DNA of 34,992 nt from an uncultured Saprospiraceae bacterium (GTDB lineage Bacteria; Bacteroidota; Bacteroidia; Chitinophagales; Saprospiraceae). The notes below the pieces were generated by a model, which made no database searches, was not told the origin of the DNA, and saw only the letters and a list, made by a program, of their open reading frames with translations. Of this stretch, positions 23,437 through 32,266 are shown one piece after another. Position 1 is the first letter of the stretch; each line of letters begins with the position of its first letter. The stretch is from NCBI GenBank assembly GCA_937929835.1, contig CALFUU010000082.1, forward strand, positions 1 through 34,992. Direction: 5' to 3'. A program made the translations under genes and the position numbers.

Positions 23437-23874
23437 TTATTTCTGAAGTTTTACGTTGACAGCGATTGGACCCTTCGGACCACTTTCTACTTCAAAGAAG
23501 ACTTTATTCCCCTCATCTATTGGTTCTAGAAGTTTCTCTTCGTGGAAGAAAAATTCGTTACCAGTACTTACTTCTCTAATGAAGCCAAATCGTTTTTCTT
23601 TATTGTAGAACTTGACCCGTCCTTTGCGTTCTGGATCCTCTTGTTCTAGATCTTCTTTCTTAGGTGTACTGATTTGTACATCTTCTAAGCTGATTTCCTT
23701 TTTCTTTTTGGTTGGATCAGGTGGCGTAGCGGAAAGGTTGCCCTCTTCATCTAGATACATGAACTCTAAAGGCTTGACACCATCTATCTTACGTTGCTTC
23801 TTCTTTTCTTCTTTATCTTTTTTCCGCTTTTGTTTTTTCTTTTGTCTTTCTTTTTTGTTGTAGCTATCTGCCAT
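23437..23874 (-). CDS. Cold-shock domain protein with charged N-terminal extension
   Basis: A 145-residue nucleic-acid-binding protein. The cold-shock domain is at the C-terminus (about 83-145; KGRVKFYNKEKRFGFI with RNP1 KRFGFI, and RNP2 NEFFFHE). It is preceded by an 80-residue extension whose first 30 residues are almost all Lys, Arg, Glu and Gln. This layout differs from the roughly 70-residue CspA of most bacteria and is seen in Bacteroidota homologues. The extension may bind RNA or be disordered. Convergent with the TM2 gene; a 10-base palindrome (23416-23425) lies between. Confidence 0.92.
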   Translation of the reverse strand: MADSYNKKERQKKKQKRKKDKEEKKKQRKIDGVKPLEFMYLDEEGNLSATPPDPTKKKKEISLEDVQISTPKKEDLEQEDPERKGRVKFYNKEKRFGFIREVSTGNEFFFHEEKLLEPIDEGNKVFFEVESGPKGPIAVNVKLQK

Positions 23875-24550
23875 AAAGTGATTTGATGATTAGAAAATCC
23901 ATATTTGCTTATTGTCAATCTCAAGCAGTTAGAATTTTCTATCTGAAGTTTTGAAAATAAGGAGGGCGCAAATGTAAGCTTAATTACTCATTATTAAGGA
24001 GTTATGCCCTATAAGCTAACTATACAACCTTCTAACAAAAATTGGCTCTAATTGGTTCCATTCTCTTGATTATCAGGAGGTTGTCTGTTTTTTATGCTAT
24101 AAATTGGATGTTTCGGATGCCAATGAGTTGTTATGTATATCGACTACTATAAGGCTACATAGCTGCTAGATCTTAAGCGATACGAGGCGCTAGGGAAGTT
24201 GTCGGGCAGGTACAGTCCTGCCACCCTGATAGTGCAGATGTCTTTTTTACTGTAGCACACTTATCTACTCAGGAGGTCAAATAGGAAAGTGTGCATTGCA
24301 ACGAGCACAATGAACTGGGCTATAAAAACAGAAAGTTTTCAGGTTATTTTTCTAAGTATTCTAAGTTATACGTAGCCACAAATAGAAACGGCTACCTGTA
24401 TGTATTCCAATAAATTTGATGTATGCGGTGTACAGTTAGATTATCTTGCATATTCATTTACCGAGGTAGATAAAGAGATGACAGTTCAGTTATACGCCGT
24501 TATCTGAGGAGAAACTTAGTTGTGTTGACTCAGAATCTAAAAGCACTTTA
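23875..24550. other. 676-base gene-poor stretch with possible decayed coding pieces
   Basis: No full gene. A short perfect hairpin, GGCAGG-TACAGT-CCTGCC, lies at 24205-24222. Two short open stretches look weakly protein-like: a frame through 24176-24262 (LKRYEALGKLSGRYSPATL) and a 35-codon frame starting with ATG at 24400 and ending with TGA at 24505-24507. Neither has a visible relative. The upstream part (23875-24060) should hold the promoter of the cold-shock gene, whose leader may be long, as in other cold-shock genes. No tRNA or ncRNA is recognised. Confidence 0.4.
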
Positions 24551-25105
24551 ATGATTAATAATGCGACCCCTATAAACATAATTGTGGATGACCAGAAACC
24601 AAAGTATTTTGGTTCCTCAGGAATATGTCTTTATCAAGCCGACACAAAATTGGTTGATGGAGAAATACAATCTAAGATCACATATACTTCAAAGGAATTG
24701 GTCCTAGGTAAAAGTTACTTTGATATAGCTACTTTTTTGGCTAACAAATTGTATCCGTCACCAAGGCGTAACGCAGTAGGGACATACACTGTTTATGGAA
24801 ATCCTGATCACATTCCGCGTATAGTGGGCGGTACTGAGCGAGAGGGTTATTATAGCATAGTCGGCTACTTAGACCAAGAGGATATAAAGGCCTTCGTTGA
24901 CTTTTATAATGAGAACAGGCTAGACAAACTGGAAGGCGTCCAAGCATATGCTGATAAACTCGAGAAGGAAGTTGTCCAGGAACTACAGGAGATTACAGGG
25001 TTGTCTTTTGTTAACGACATTCATTCCATTACATCTTTTATGCCTGCATTTTATTCTTCTTGTATTGATTCTAATGATAATGTGGTGATAATAGGTATGC
25101 CCTAA
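24551..25105 (+). CDS. Hypothetical protein
   Basis: A 184-residue soluble protein without signal peptide or membrane span. It is mostly mixed alpha/beta with an acidic helical stretch (about 120-150) and a C-terminal half ending in NVVIIGMP. I recognise no domain. The start ATG at 24551 has no obvious purine-rich site close by. The gene stands alone between the gene-poor stretch upstream and the convergent TlpA-like gene. Codon use looks like that of its neighbours. It could be a lineage-specific gene or the rest of a larger lost locus. Confidence 0.55.
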   Translation: MINNATPINIIVDDQKPKYFGSSGICLYQADTKLVDGEIQSKITYTSKELVLGKSYFDIATFLANKLYPSPRRNAVGTYTVYGNPDHIPRIVGGTEREGYYSIVGYLDQEDIKAFVDFYNENRLDKLEGVQAYADKLEKEVVQELQEITGLSFVNDIHSITSFMPAFYSSCIDSNDNVVIIGMP

Positions 25106-25162
25106 GACTTTAATAGCAAATCTGCTCACGATACTAGAGTAAATTCTGCCAAAGCAAAAGAG

Positions 25163-25693
25163 CTAAAGCCTACGCATCATTTTTTCTAGTTTTTTTAATG
25201 CGGTAGCGTTATGACCTGTTGGTTCATAGACAATATGACCCTGTTGATCCACGAGAAACATTCTCGGCAGACGCGAGACGCCTAGCTCACCGACGAGGTA
25301 GCCATATTCGTCGTGCAAAATTTTAAAATCCCACCCCATTTTTTCCGCTAAAGAAAATATTTTGGAATGATCAGTAGGTGTATCTATGGAGATGGCTATA
25401 AATTCTACGTCGTATGCGTCTGCCCAGTCGCAATACACTTTTTGTACGGCCCGCAATTCGCTGCGACAACTCCCACACCAGGTGGCCCAGACATTGACAA
25501 GATAGATTTTTCCCTGAGGCATATGTGTCGCCAAGAAAGATTTTTGTCCGTTTTCATCTTTGACGTGTATGTCCAAGGGTTCCTTTGTAGAGCCATGCAC
25601 TGAAGAAAAGGGAAAAACTGTCTGAGCTGACAAAAACGTATTGCATAAAAGCAACGTTAGCATGACGAGTATTGTAGGCAGGTAGCGTATCAC
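25163..25693 (-). CDS. Periplasmic TlpA/ResA-like thiol-disulfide oxidoreductase
   Basis: A 176-residue exported thioredoxin-fold protein. Signal peptide residues 1-24 (ending LSAQ), then the redox site WATWCGSC with Cys73 and Cys76, and the cis-proline in SRLPRMFLVD. The spacing and the VNVWATWC lead-in place it in the TlpA/ResA group. Members reduce cytochrome c apoproteins or act in general periplasmic thiol exchange. It is a single gene, convergent with the hypothetical gene at 24551. No cytochrome maturation genes adjoin it, so its partner is unknown. Confidence 0.92.
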   Translation of the reverse strand: MIRYLPTILVMLTLLLCNTFLSAQTVFPFSSVHGSTKEPLDIHVKDENGQKSFLATHMPQGKIYLVNVWATWCGSCRSELRAVQKVYCDWADAYDVEFIAISIDTPTDHSKIFSLAEKMGWDFKILHDEYGYLVGELGVSRLPRMFLVDQQGHIVYEPTGHNATALKKLEKMMRRL

Positions 25694-26067
25694 AGTAGCG
25701 TATTAATTTGACGTAAGAACTAGACCCATATAGTATGTTGTATGCAAGGTAACTTCTATCTTAGTCAGATAACAGGGTTGGTCCTTCATATGCAAACATT
25801 TAGGATATTGAATGCTTATACTGGACAATCCACGCAGCGTCTAGCACAATGCTATCTTATCTGTATGCCATCTTAGGCGCAGGCGACACGATAGCAAATA
25901 GACCTGTGCAAAACAGCTAACTCACTTGTTATCAGAGACTTATTGTACTATTATGGGGTTATAATGCGCGGTTTTTGCAGTTATATACAGACATTTCCGC
26001 TTCTTGGGCAAGTATGGTGGAACCAAAAGCCGTAAACTTGCATATCAATGATAAACGTCCATACTAG
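25694..26067. other. Upstream region of the CBS/BamA-like/NAD kinase operon
   Basis: A 374-base gene-free stretch between divergent genes. A possible -7 box, TAAACTTG (26033-26040; 7 of 8 to TAnnTTTG), lies 28 bases before the GTG at 26068, but no TTG stands at a good distance. No repeat or coding frame is evident. Confidence 0.35.
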
Positions 26068-26727
26068 GTGATAGCTAAAAACATACTGACAAGCGATATA
26101 CTACCTCTAAGACCCACAGATACTGCCGCTCAGGCGATGACAATGATGTCGATATATAGGGTAGGGGACTTGCCAGTGGTAGAGGATGATCGGCTACTAG
26201 GGATGGTCGGAGAGGATCAAGTCAACAGCGTCGATGTCAATTCTGAGATGTCCAGTTTTAGGCTTGGCCAATCCTATATCTACGCTTCGGACACGGAGCA
26301 TATCTTCGAGATACTGGGCAAACTTGCTGAGAATCGCATATCTGTAATTCCGGTCTTGGATAATAATGAGCAATATCTTGGTATGATAACGCAAGAAGCT
26401 CTCTTGCAGTATTATGCCAATACATACTCCTTTAAGGAAGTGGGCAGTATTGTGGTGATTAAGGTGCTCAAGAATGAATATTCTCTTTCTGAGATGACCA
26501 GAGTTATAGAAATGGAAGGTGCCACTATTTTGGCGAGTTTTATTTCGACAGTTCCTGATTCTAATCATCTGCTCGTCACATTAAAAATCAATCAACACGA
26601 AATAAGTACTATTCTGGCTGCCCTAGAACGCTATGAATATGATATCCACGCTACCTTTGCTGAGGATGAATACACGAGTGATCTCAAGAGCAGGTATGAT
26701 CTCCTGATGACCTATCTCAATGTCTAA
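26068..26727 (+). CDS. CBS-domain pair protein with ACT-like C-terminus
   Basis: A 219-residue cytoplasmic protein. Two CBS motifs occupy about residues 1-125 (ILPLRPTDTAAQAMTMM; ISVIPVLDNNEQYLGMI), a module that binds adenine nucleotides. Residues 135-215 look like an ACT-type regulatory fold (VGSIVVIKVLKNEYSL). Translation starts at GTG 26068. The stop codon overlaps the start of the outer-membrane gene by 8 bases. In Bacteroidota a CBS protein is commonly found next to NAD kinase and outer-membrane assembly genes, and this window shows the same association. It may sense adenylate or NAD status, which is inference. Confidence 0.88.
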   Translation: MIAKNILTSDILPLRPTDTAAQAMTMMSIYRVGDLPVVEDDRLLGMVGEDQVNSVDVNSEMSSFRLGQSYIYASDTEHIFEILGKLAENRISVIPVLDNNEQYLGMITQEALLQYYANTYSFKEVGSIVVIKVLKNEYSLSEMTRVIEMEGATILASFISTVPDSNHLLVTLKINQHEISTILAALERYEYDIHATFAEDEYTSDLKSRYDLLMTYLNV

Positions 26728-28117
26728 GTTTTTTTGGTTGGTTTTTTTATTATTGAGCTTCTGCTATCAAGCAGATGCCCAAGCAGTAGTGATCCAAGAG
26801 CTTATAATTCTAGGTAATGAAAAGACCAAAAACAAAGTTATAGAAAGGGAGCTAGATCTCTTACCCGGTAGTACTTTGTTGCTTAAGGAAATAGAAGAGA
26901 GATTTTCTAGAAATAGGTTGCAACTACTCAGTACTGGTTTATTTAATCAAGTCCGTATCAATCTCAAAAATTATCAAGTAGAATCGGCTACGGCAGATAT
27001 AGAAATCATACTGGAAGAAAACTGGTATCTCTTTCCGGTACCTATCTTTGAGCTCGCCGATAGAAATTTTACTGTCTGGGTCAAAGAGCAAGATGCCAAG
27101 CTAAGTCGTACAAATATTGGTTTTAGACTAGGTCACTATAATACGACGGGCAACCGTGACCCGTTGAGACTAAAAATCCATTTTGGATATACACGAAAGT
27201 ATGAGCTAACATATGATTATCCCTATTGGTTAGTGGATAATAAATTGGGTATCGGAGGGAGTATTTTTTATTCTGAAAACAGAGAGATAGCCTATCAGAC
27301 ACTAGGCAATAAGACACAGTTTCATATGGAAGAAGATGAGCGCCGACTCTTATCTAGATTCCGTATCGGACCCCATCTCAAATATAGACCGACAATCAAT
27401 CAGTATCACTCGTTGCGGTTGGAGTTTCATCACAATCAGATAGCACCAATAGTTGCCGAACAACTGAACAGTGATTATTTTTTGGATGGCCAGACAGATC
27501 TTAGATTTTTCTTCTTGGAGTATGACTTTAATTATGACAAGCGATTGTATAGCCAGTATCCGCAAGGAGGATATTTACTTTTTGGTAATGTAAAAAAAGA
27601 GGGCTTAGGATTTTATGAAGATTATGACAATCTCAGTGTAGAGTTGGGTTTTGAGATACACCATACCTTGACCAAGAATGTCATCCTAAGTACTAGAAAT
27701 AAAGGAAAGACAAATCTCAATCGCGGCGTCGTCGCTTTTGCCAATAATACTGGTCTGGGTTGGACAAGAGATATCGTCAGCGGTTATGAGTTGTATGTTA
27801 TGGATGGGACAGATTATTTCTTAACGATGAATGACCTTAAGTGGAAATTTATAGATCGAAATCTCAATACCGTTAAGTGGGTCCCTAAGCAATTTAGAAA
27901 GATGAATTTTATAGCGTTCTTACGTTTCAATGTGGATGCGGCGATCGTCAATGAGCGCACTTATGTCAGCACCAATACGTTAAACAATCGATGGATATAT
28001 GGCGGTGGTCCAGCGCTGGATATCATCTTCTTTAACAATTTTCTGTTTAGCTTTGAGTATAGTTTTAATGATTTAGGGGAGAGTGGATTGTTCTTCCATA
28101 ATACGATAGCATTTTAG
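26720..28117 (+). CDS. Outer-membrane protein with POTRA and BamA/TamA-like barrel
   Basis: A 465-residue exported protein. Signal peptide 1-20 (ending ADAQ), one POTRA-like domain (about 22-100; IQELIILGNEKTKNKVIERELDLLPG), then a barrel-forming C-terminal region rich in alternating Tyr/Phe segments, ending in Phe as outer-membrane barrels do (NTIAF). One POTRA and a short length set it apart from the essential BamA, so a role in insertion or secretion of particular proteins or lipids is more likely. It is translationally coupled to the CBS gene and lies 4 bases before the NAD kinase gene. Confidence 0.88.
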   Translation: MSKFFWLVFLLLSFCYQADAQAVVIQELIILGNEKTKNKVIERELDLLPGSTLLLKEIEERFSRNRLQLLSTGLFNQVRINLKNYQVESATADIEIILEENWYLFPVPIFELADRNFTVWVKEQDAKLSRTNIGFRLGHYNTTGNRDPLRLKIHFGYTRKYELTYDYPYWLVDNKLGIGGSIFYSENREIAYQTLGNKTQFHMEEDERRLLSRFRIGPHLKYRPTINQYHSLRLEFHHNQIAPIVAEQLNSDYFLDGQTDLRFFFLEYDFNYDKRLYSQYPQGGYLLFGNVKKEGLGFYEDYDNLSVELGFEIHHTLTKNVILSTRNKGKTNLNRGVVAFANNTGLGWTRDIVSGYELYVMDGTDYFLTMNDLKWKFIDRNLNTVKWVPKQFRKMNFIAFLRFNVDAAIVNERTYVSTNTLNNRWIYGGGPALDIIFFNNFLFSFEYSFNDLGESGLFFHNTIAF

Positions 28118-28121
28118 ACCA

Positions 28122-28991
28122 ATGAAAGCACTGATATACGGACAGAAGTGGAAAACGGAGAATGACCCTTATATACAAGTCTTACTTGGTAAGTTGGATA
28201 AGGAGGGTGTGGAGTATGCTTTTTCTGAAAATATGGCAAAAGAAGCACCAAGACCTTACAGCCAGCCAGTTATTAAGACACAAGATGCACTGGAGCAATT
28301 TAACCCTGATGTCATTATTACTTTAGGGGGTGATGGCACGATACTCTCTGCGGTAACGCTTATTAGGGAGTTGGAGATTCCTATTTTGGGTATTAACCTG
28401 GGACGCTTAGGCTTTCTAGCCAGTATAGAACAACAAAGAATTAAGGAAGCGATAGATCTATTACTCGCGGGTAAGTATACCATAAGTGAGCGGGCGATGT
28501 TAGAGTTACTTTCTGAGCCCAATAACTTTGGAGAAGAAAATTATGCACTTAATGACTTTACTATTCTAAAGAGGGACAATAACTCGATGATTGTCTTGCA
28601 TACTTATGTAGATGGTGAGTTTCTTAATTCTTACTGGGCGGATGGACTCATTGTCTCTACACCTACAGGATCTACTGGATATAACCTCTCTTGTGGAGGG
28701 CCGATTATCTTTCCTACTTCAGATAATTTTATACTGACACCCGTAGCACCACACAATCTTAATGTGAGACCCGTCCTGTTATCTAGTGATCACGAGTTGA
28801 GCTTTAAGATCGAGGGTCGTTCAGAGAACTATCTGTGTACGCTTGATAGTCGGCATACGACAGTGACCTCTGAGTATGATCTCAAGATTAGAAAAAATAA
28901 GTTTAGCACCAAGTTGATCAATCTCGATGGGGATAACTTTATGAGTACGATCAGGAGCAAGTTGCACTGGGGTCTGGATAAGAGAAACTAG
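28122..28991 (+). CDS. nadK: NAD kinase
   Basis: A 289-residue cytoplasmic kinase that makes NADP from NAD and ATP. GGDGT (residues 69-73) is the catalytic/ATP motif, followed by NLGRLGFLA and the long conserved DGLIVSTPTGSTGYNLSCGG. Length is normal. The gene follows the outer-membrane protein by 4 bases and closes the operon. ATG 28122 is the first start in frame. Confidence 0.96.
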   Translation: MKALIYGQKWKTENDPYIQVLLGKLDKEGVEYAFSENMAKEAPRPYSQPVIKTQDALEQFNPDVIITLGGDGTILSAVTLIRELEIPILGINLGRLGFLASIEQQRIKEAIDLLLAGKYTISERAMLELLSEPNNFGEENYALNDFTILKRDNNSMIVLHTYVDGEFLNSYWADGLIVSTPTGSTGYNLSCGGPIIFPTSDNFILTPVAPHNLNVRPVLLSSDHELSFKIEGRSENYLCTLDSRHTTVTSEYDLKIRKNKFSTKLINLDGDNFMSTIRSKLHWGLDKRN

Positions 28992-29133
28992 GTGGGGTTA
29001 GATTCGTCTTAGCTATTCACTTTAGATTACGACCAGCGCTAGTATAGTAGATTCCGTATAATTATCACTAATAAACTTTTACGGCTCAATGCTATTTCTA
29101 TAGTCTAAGCTGTGTTATCTCAACAGAATAAAG

Positions 29134-29808
29134 ATGAAACATATATTATTTGGCGTTATGCTCTTAGTAACTATGAACGAAACAATAATGGCACAAGACA
29201 AATTGATATACATAGGTGATCCTATGTGCTCCTGGTGTTATGGCTTTGCGCCAGAGCTAGAGCAAATTGTAGAGCAGTATGAAGGGCAAGTGGATATAGA
29301 ATTGGTGACAGGTGGACTGCGTCCTTACTTTGATAAGCCGATTAGTGAAATGAAGGACTTCTTATCTCATCACTGGGAGGATGTACACAAGGCAAGTGGG
29401 CAGCCCTTTAAGTATGGGATTCTAGATAGAGCAGATCTGGTATATGATACAGAGCCTTCGTGCAGAGCTGTCGTCGTTGTCAGAGCAATGGATCCAAAGA
29501 AAGAATTCGAATTTTTTAAGTTAGCGCAAGAGGCTTTCTATTACCACAACAGAGAAATGAATCGGGTAGAAACCTATGCGGAGATTGTCACTTCCTTAGG
29601 TATGGATAAGGATAAATTTACCCAGCTTTTTGAATCCGAAGAGTATAAAACGGCAGTAAAGAGAGATTTTGAGCGAGCGGGTACTTTGGGTGTGAGTGGT
29701 TTTCCGACAATGCTATTTTTCAAAGATGGAGAAGTACATATCTTATCACGAGGTTATACGCAAAAAGAAAAGATAAGCACAAAAGTAGATCAACTGATGC
29801 GTCAGTAG
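29134..29808 (+). CDS. Secreted DsbA-family (FrnE-like) thioredoxin-fold protein
   Basis: A 224-residue protein. A short signal peptide (ending IMAQ, residues 1-21) leads to IYIGDPMCSWCYGF with redox cysteines 32 and 35. The helical insertion is typical of the DsbA/FrnE subgroup, and GVSGFPTMLFF holds the cis-proline. A CSWC site next to DP is typical of FrnE-like proteins rather than classical DsbA (CPHC). It may oxidise or isomerise disulfides in exported proteins such as the many Cys-rich lipoproteins here. It stands alone, followed 70 bases later by the SDR gene. Confidence 0.9.
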   Translation: MKHILFGVMLLVTMNETIMAQDKLIYIGDPMCSWCYGFAPELEQIVEQYEGQVDIELVTGGLRPYFDKPISEMKDFLSHHWEDVHKASGQPFKYGILDRADLVYDTEPSCRAVVVVRAMDPKKEFEFFKLAQEAFYYHNREMNRVETYAEIVTSLGMDKDKFTQLFESEEYKTAVKRDFERAGTLGVSGFPTMLFFKDGEVHILSRGYTQKEKISTKVDQLMRQ

Positions 29809-29834
29809 TCCATTATTACTGTAGATAAATTTAA

Positions 29835-29870
29835 AGTTGAGCTCAAATTGTTAGATTTGAAATCTCAACT
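29835..29870 (+). promoter_or_regulatory. Long stem-loop just before the SDR start
   Basis: Outer arms AGTTGAG (29835-29841) and CTCAACT (29864-29870) enclose inner arms TCAAAT (29843-29848) and ATTTGA (29855-29860) around a 6-base loop: 13 pairs in all, broken by 1 and 3 unpaired bases. It ends 8 bases before the ATG. No T-run follows, so a leader structure or operator is likelier than a terminator. Confidence 0.4.
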
Positions 29871-29878
29871 ATAGATAT

Positions 29879-30829
29879 ATGTCTGAAAACCAATTTGGAA
29901 ACCAAGGCTGGACCCCAGATAGAATTAGTTCTTTAGAGGGAAAAACATATGTAATCACAGGAACCACTAGTGGTACAGGATATGAAGCAGCTAGAATATT
30001 ACTTTCTAAGGGCGCTAGAGTTGTGATGCTCAATAGGAATGCCGAGAAAACCAAAAAGACGATTTCAGTATTAAGAAATGAAATCGGTCAAGATATAGAT
30101 GTCTCCTTTATACAGATGGACTTAGGCGAGCAAGATTCAGTAAAGGCAGCGGCGGATGAAGTTCTGAAATCGATACCGCAAATCGATGCCCTGCTTTGCA
30201 ATGCCGCTATTGCACAAGTGCCTAAGCGGGTATTGACGGTTGATGGTTGGGAAAGCCAAATGGGAGTCAATTATTTTGGACATTTTACGCTGCAGGCACT
30301 TTTATTTCCGCTCATTAGAAAGTCCAGTGGACGCATAGTTACCGTAGGCAGTATGGGTTATGATATGGGTCTTAAAACTATCAAGTTTGATGACATAAAT
30401 TGGGATAAGGATTATACACCTAACAATGCATACAGTCAGAGCAAGTTGGCCCAGATTATGTCTATATATGAGTTGCAATCTAGACTTGAGGCCGCTGGAA
30501 TACCTAACGTCAAGGCCTACGCTTGTCACCCAGGTTCCTCAAGGACATCATTGATTACTACAAGTGGTAGTTTTTTGATGAGAATGATATTTGGTTTAAT
30601 GAAGTTATCGCCCTTGACTCAACCAGCAGAGAACGGTGCTTACCCACAACTGATGTGTGCTACGGAAAACAATCTAGACCAAAACGAATTTTATGGTCCT
30701 ACAGGGAGAAGCAATTGGGTAGGTCCAGTCGGCGCACACCCATTAAAGCCACACGCCAAAGATAAGGCTGTCTCAAAAAGATTGTGGGAATTGTCTGAAG
30801 AAGAAACTAAGGTTAAGTGGGTATTTTAA
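29879..30829 (+). CDS. Short-chain dehydrogenase/reductase
   Basis: A 316-residue NAD(P)-dependent oxidoreductase. The cofactor motif TGTTSGTG (residues 27-34) is followed by VVMLNRN, whose Arg favours NADP. The catalytic pair is Tyr185 and Lys189 in AYSQSK, with a preceding Ser in VTVGSMGYD, and NAA is present in LLCNAA. The size and the C-terminal 60-residue extension resemble the retinol-dehydrogenase/protochlorophyllide-reductase-like subgroup; the substrate is unknown. The start ATG lies just after a long stem-loop. Confidence 0.92.
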   Translation: MSENQFGNQGWTPDRISSLEGKTYVITGTTSGTGYEAARILLSKGARVVMLNRNAEKTKKTISVLRNEIGQDIDVSFIQMDLGEQDSVKAAADEVLKSIPQIDALLCNAAIAQVPKRVLTVDGWESQMGVNYFGHFTLQALLFPLIRKSSGRIVTVGSMGYDMGLKTIKFDDINWDKDYTPNNAYSQSKLAQIMSIYELQSRLEAAGIPNVKAYACHPGSSRTSLITTSGSFLMRMIFGLMKLSPLTQPAENGAYPQLMCATENNLDQNEFYGPTGRSNWVGPVGAHPLKPHAKDKAVSKRLWELSEEETKVKWVF

Positions 30830-30871
30830 TTTTCAAAACTTAGTTGGATACTCTAAGAAAATATTTTGCAT

Positions 30872-31375
30872 ATGAACATCTTAAAATCAGCTAATGAGTG
30901 GATAAAGGGTGAGCTTTTTTCTACGCCGTTTTTTGTTCTATTTGGAATTGTGTTTCTGTTAGCCAGTTTAGGTTTTTGGCAACTAGGCAAAACAGAATTT
31001 GCAAGAGCTTACGTTATACCAACCTTAGTGGCCGGCACTTTACTTGTAATAATTGGACTCGGTTTGTTTTTTAATAACAAGTCAAGACAGAAAACTTTTC
31101 CCATCGAATATCAAAAAGATGCTGCTGCATTTGTAGAATCAGAAATTGCTAGAACGGAGGCCACCTTAAAAGAATATAGAAATGTTGTTTTTATGGCTAT
31201 TCCTGTAATCATTATAATCTGTGCACTCATCATTCTCTTTGTTGACAAATCCATCTGGAGAGCCAGTGCGATAACAGCTATAGCGATATTGGTTATAATT
31301 TTGCTGATAGATGGGACAGCCTCTGCTCGAGTTCAAGACTACAACGAAAAATTAATTTCTATCCAAGAGAAATAA
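30872..31375 (+). CDS. Small four-span membrane protein, function unknown
   Basis: A 167-residue protein with two pairs of hydrophobic helices (FFVLFGIVFLLASLGFW; IPTLVAGTLLVIIGLGLFF; then VVFMAIPVIIIICALIILF; ITAIAILVIILLI) separated by a charged loop. I recognise no domain. The frame is open from a TTG at 30866, but the ATG at 30872 is preferred. It follows the SDR by about 40 bases, so it may share that transcript. Confidence 0.7.
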   Translation: MNILKSANEWIKGELFSTPFFVLFGIVFLLASLGFWQLGKTEFARAYVIPTLVAGTLLVIIGLGLFFNNKSRQKTFPIEYQKDAAAFVESEIARTEATLKEYRNVVFMAIPVIIIICALIILFVDKSIWRASAITAIAILVIILLIDGTASARVQDYNEKLISIQEK

Positions 31376-31415
31376 AATTAGACAACCACTAAAGTATTGC
31401 TGTACAATCATTCTG

Positions 31416-31793
31416 TCAGTATACAACAATCAGATATAGGCAGACGAAAAGTATCCCAGTAACAAAGAACCACATACACTTATCCATTATACCAGATGTA
31501 TTAGCAAAGCGTTCTTCCCAAGTACTGTTATTGGAGATCCACTTAATCGCATAACTAGCTACAATACTAGCGAGCCCAATGAACACACTGCTAAGACTGG
31601 CAATCTGTGACATATGATCTGGAGTTTCAGCTATAAAGAATCTATATATTATTTCTATGATCCCTAATATGAATAAGAGATAGCCCAAGACTAAGTTTAA
31701 CGTAGGACTTTTGAAAACGAACTTGGGATTAGACATAGCCGTCACAACCTTGACGTATCTGGGCCAGCTTTCGTAAGGGACTTGAGTAGACAT
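31416..31793 (-). CDS. Small membrane protein, function unknown
   Basis: A 125-residue protein with three likely membrane helices (LNLVLGYLLFILGIIEIIY; IASLSSVFIGLASIVASYAI; MWFFVTGILFVCLYLIVV) after a 30-residue cytoplasmic start. No family recognised. Convergent with the four-span protein gene and divergent from the VF530 gene. Confidence 0.65.
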   Translation of the reverse strand: MSTQVPYESWPRYVKVVTAMSNPKFVFKSPTLNLVLGYLLFILGIIEIIYRFFIAETPDHMSQIASLSSVFIGLASIVASYAIKWISNNSTWEERFANTSGIMDKCMWFFVTGILFVCLYLIVVY

Positions 31794-31892
31794 AAAGAGT
31801 GTTTTATTTTAAAGATATAAATTCCCTTCTAACTGCTTGTTATACAACACCACCGTAAGCTATAATACCTAACTTTCATTTACTTTTATGCT

Positions 31893-32123
31893 ATGGATAA
31901 ACCCCCTTCTCAACCCAACAATCCCTTGCACGGCATCAAGTTAGCGGATATTATGGAGTATCTTGTTAAAGTCTATGGGTGGAGAGAACTAGGTCGTATC
32001 ATCAAAATCCGTTGCTTTACCAATGATCCAAGTATCAAGTCCAGTTTGAAGTTTCTTAGGAAAACAGACTGGGCAAGAACCCAAGTGGAGGAGTTGTATC
32101 TGGATACGGTGAGTAAGGAATGA
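31893..32123 (+). CDS. VF530 family (DUF2132) protein
   Basis: A 76-residue helical protein with the family core [32 protein letters not shown] and [19 protein letters not shown], nearly complete from end to end. The family is named for a Vibrio fischeri protein and described as DNA-binding; its cellular role is not known. Start ATG 31893 is close to the conserved region. It stands alone, 143 bases before the radical SAM gene. Confidence 0.9.
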   Translation: MDKPPSQPNNPLHGIKLADIMEYLVKVYGWRELGRIIKIRCFTNDPSIKSSLKFLRKTDWARTQVEELYLDTVSKE

Positions 32124-32266
32124 CATTATACTAGATCGATAGGAAGACCTATGGAGAACACGCCACCCACCTAGTTATACATTGTTATCTAAAGCTTTAG
32201 TATAGAAAATCGTCCATCAGTAATAGTACCTTTATAGCATTTAATGACCACCTAAGGCTGCCCAGA

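Noticed and set aside
24205-24222. Hairpin as part of a tRNA or known small RNA
   Set aside because: No cloverleaf, no T-loop sequence and no terminator; only a single short stem.
32124-32266. Precursor peptide gene for the radical SAM enzyme
   Set aside because: No short open frame with a start, ribosome site and core-like repeats was found in the spacer.
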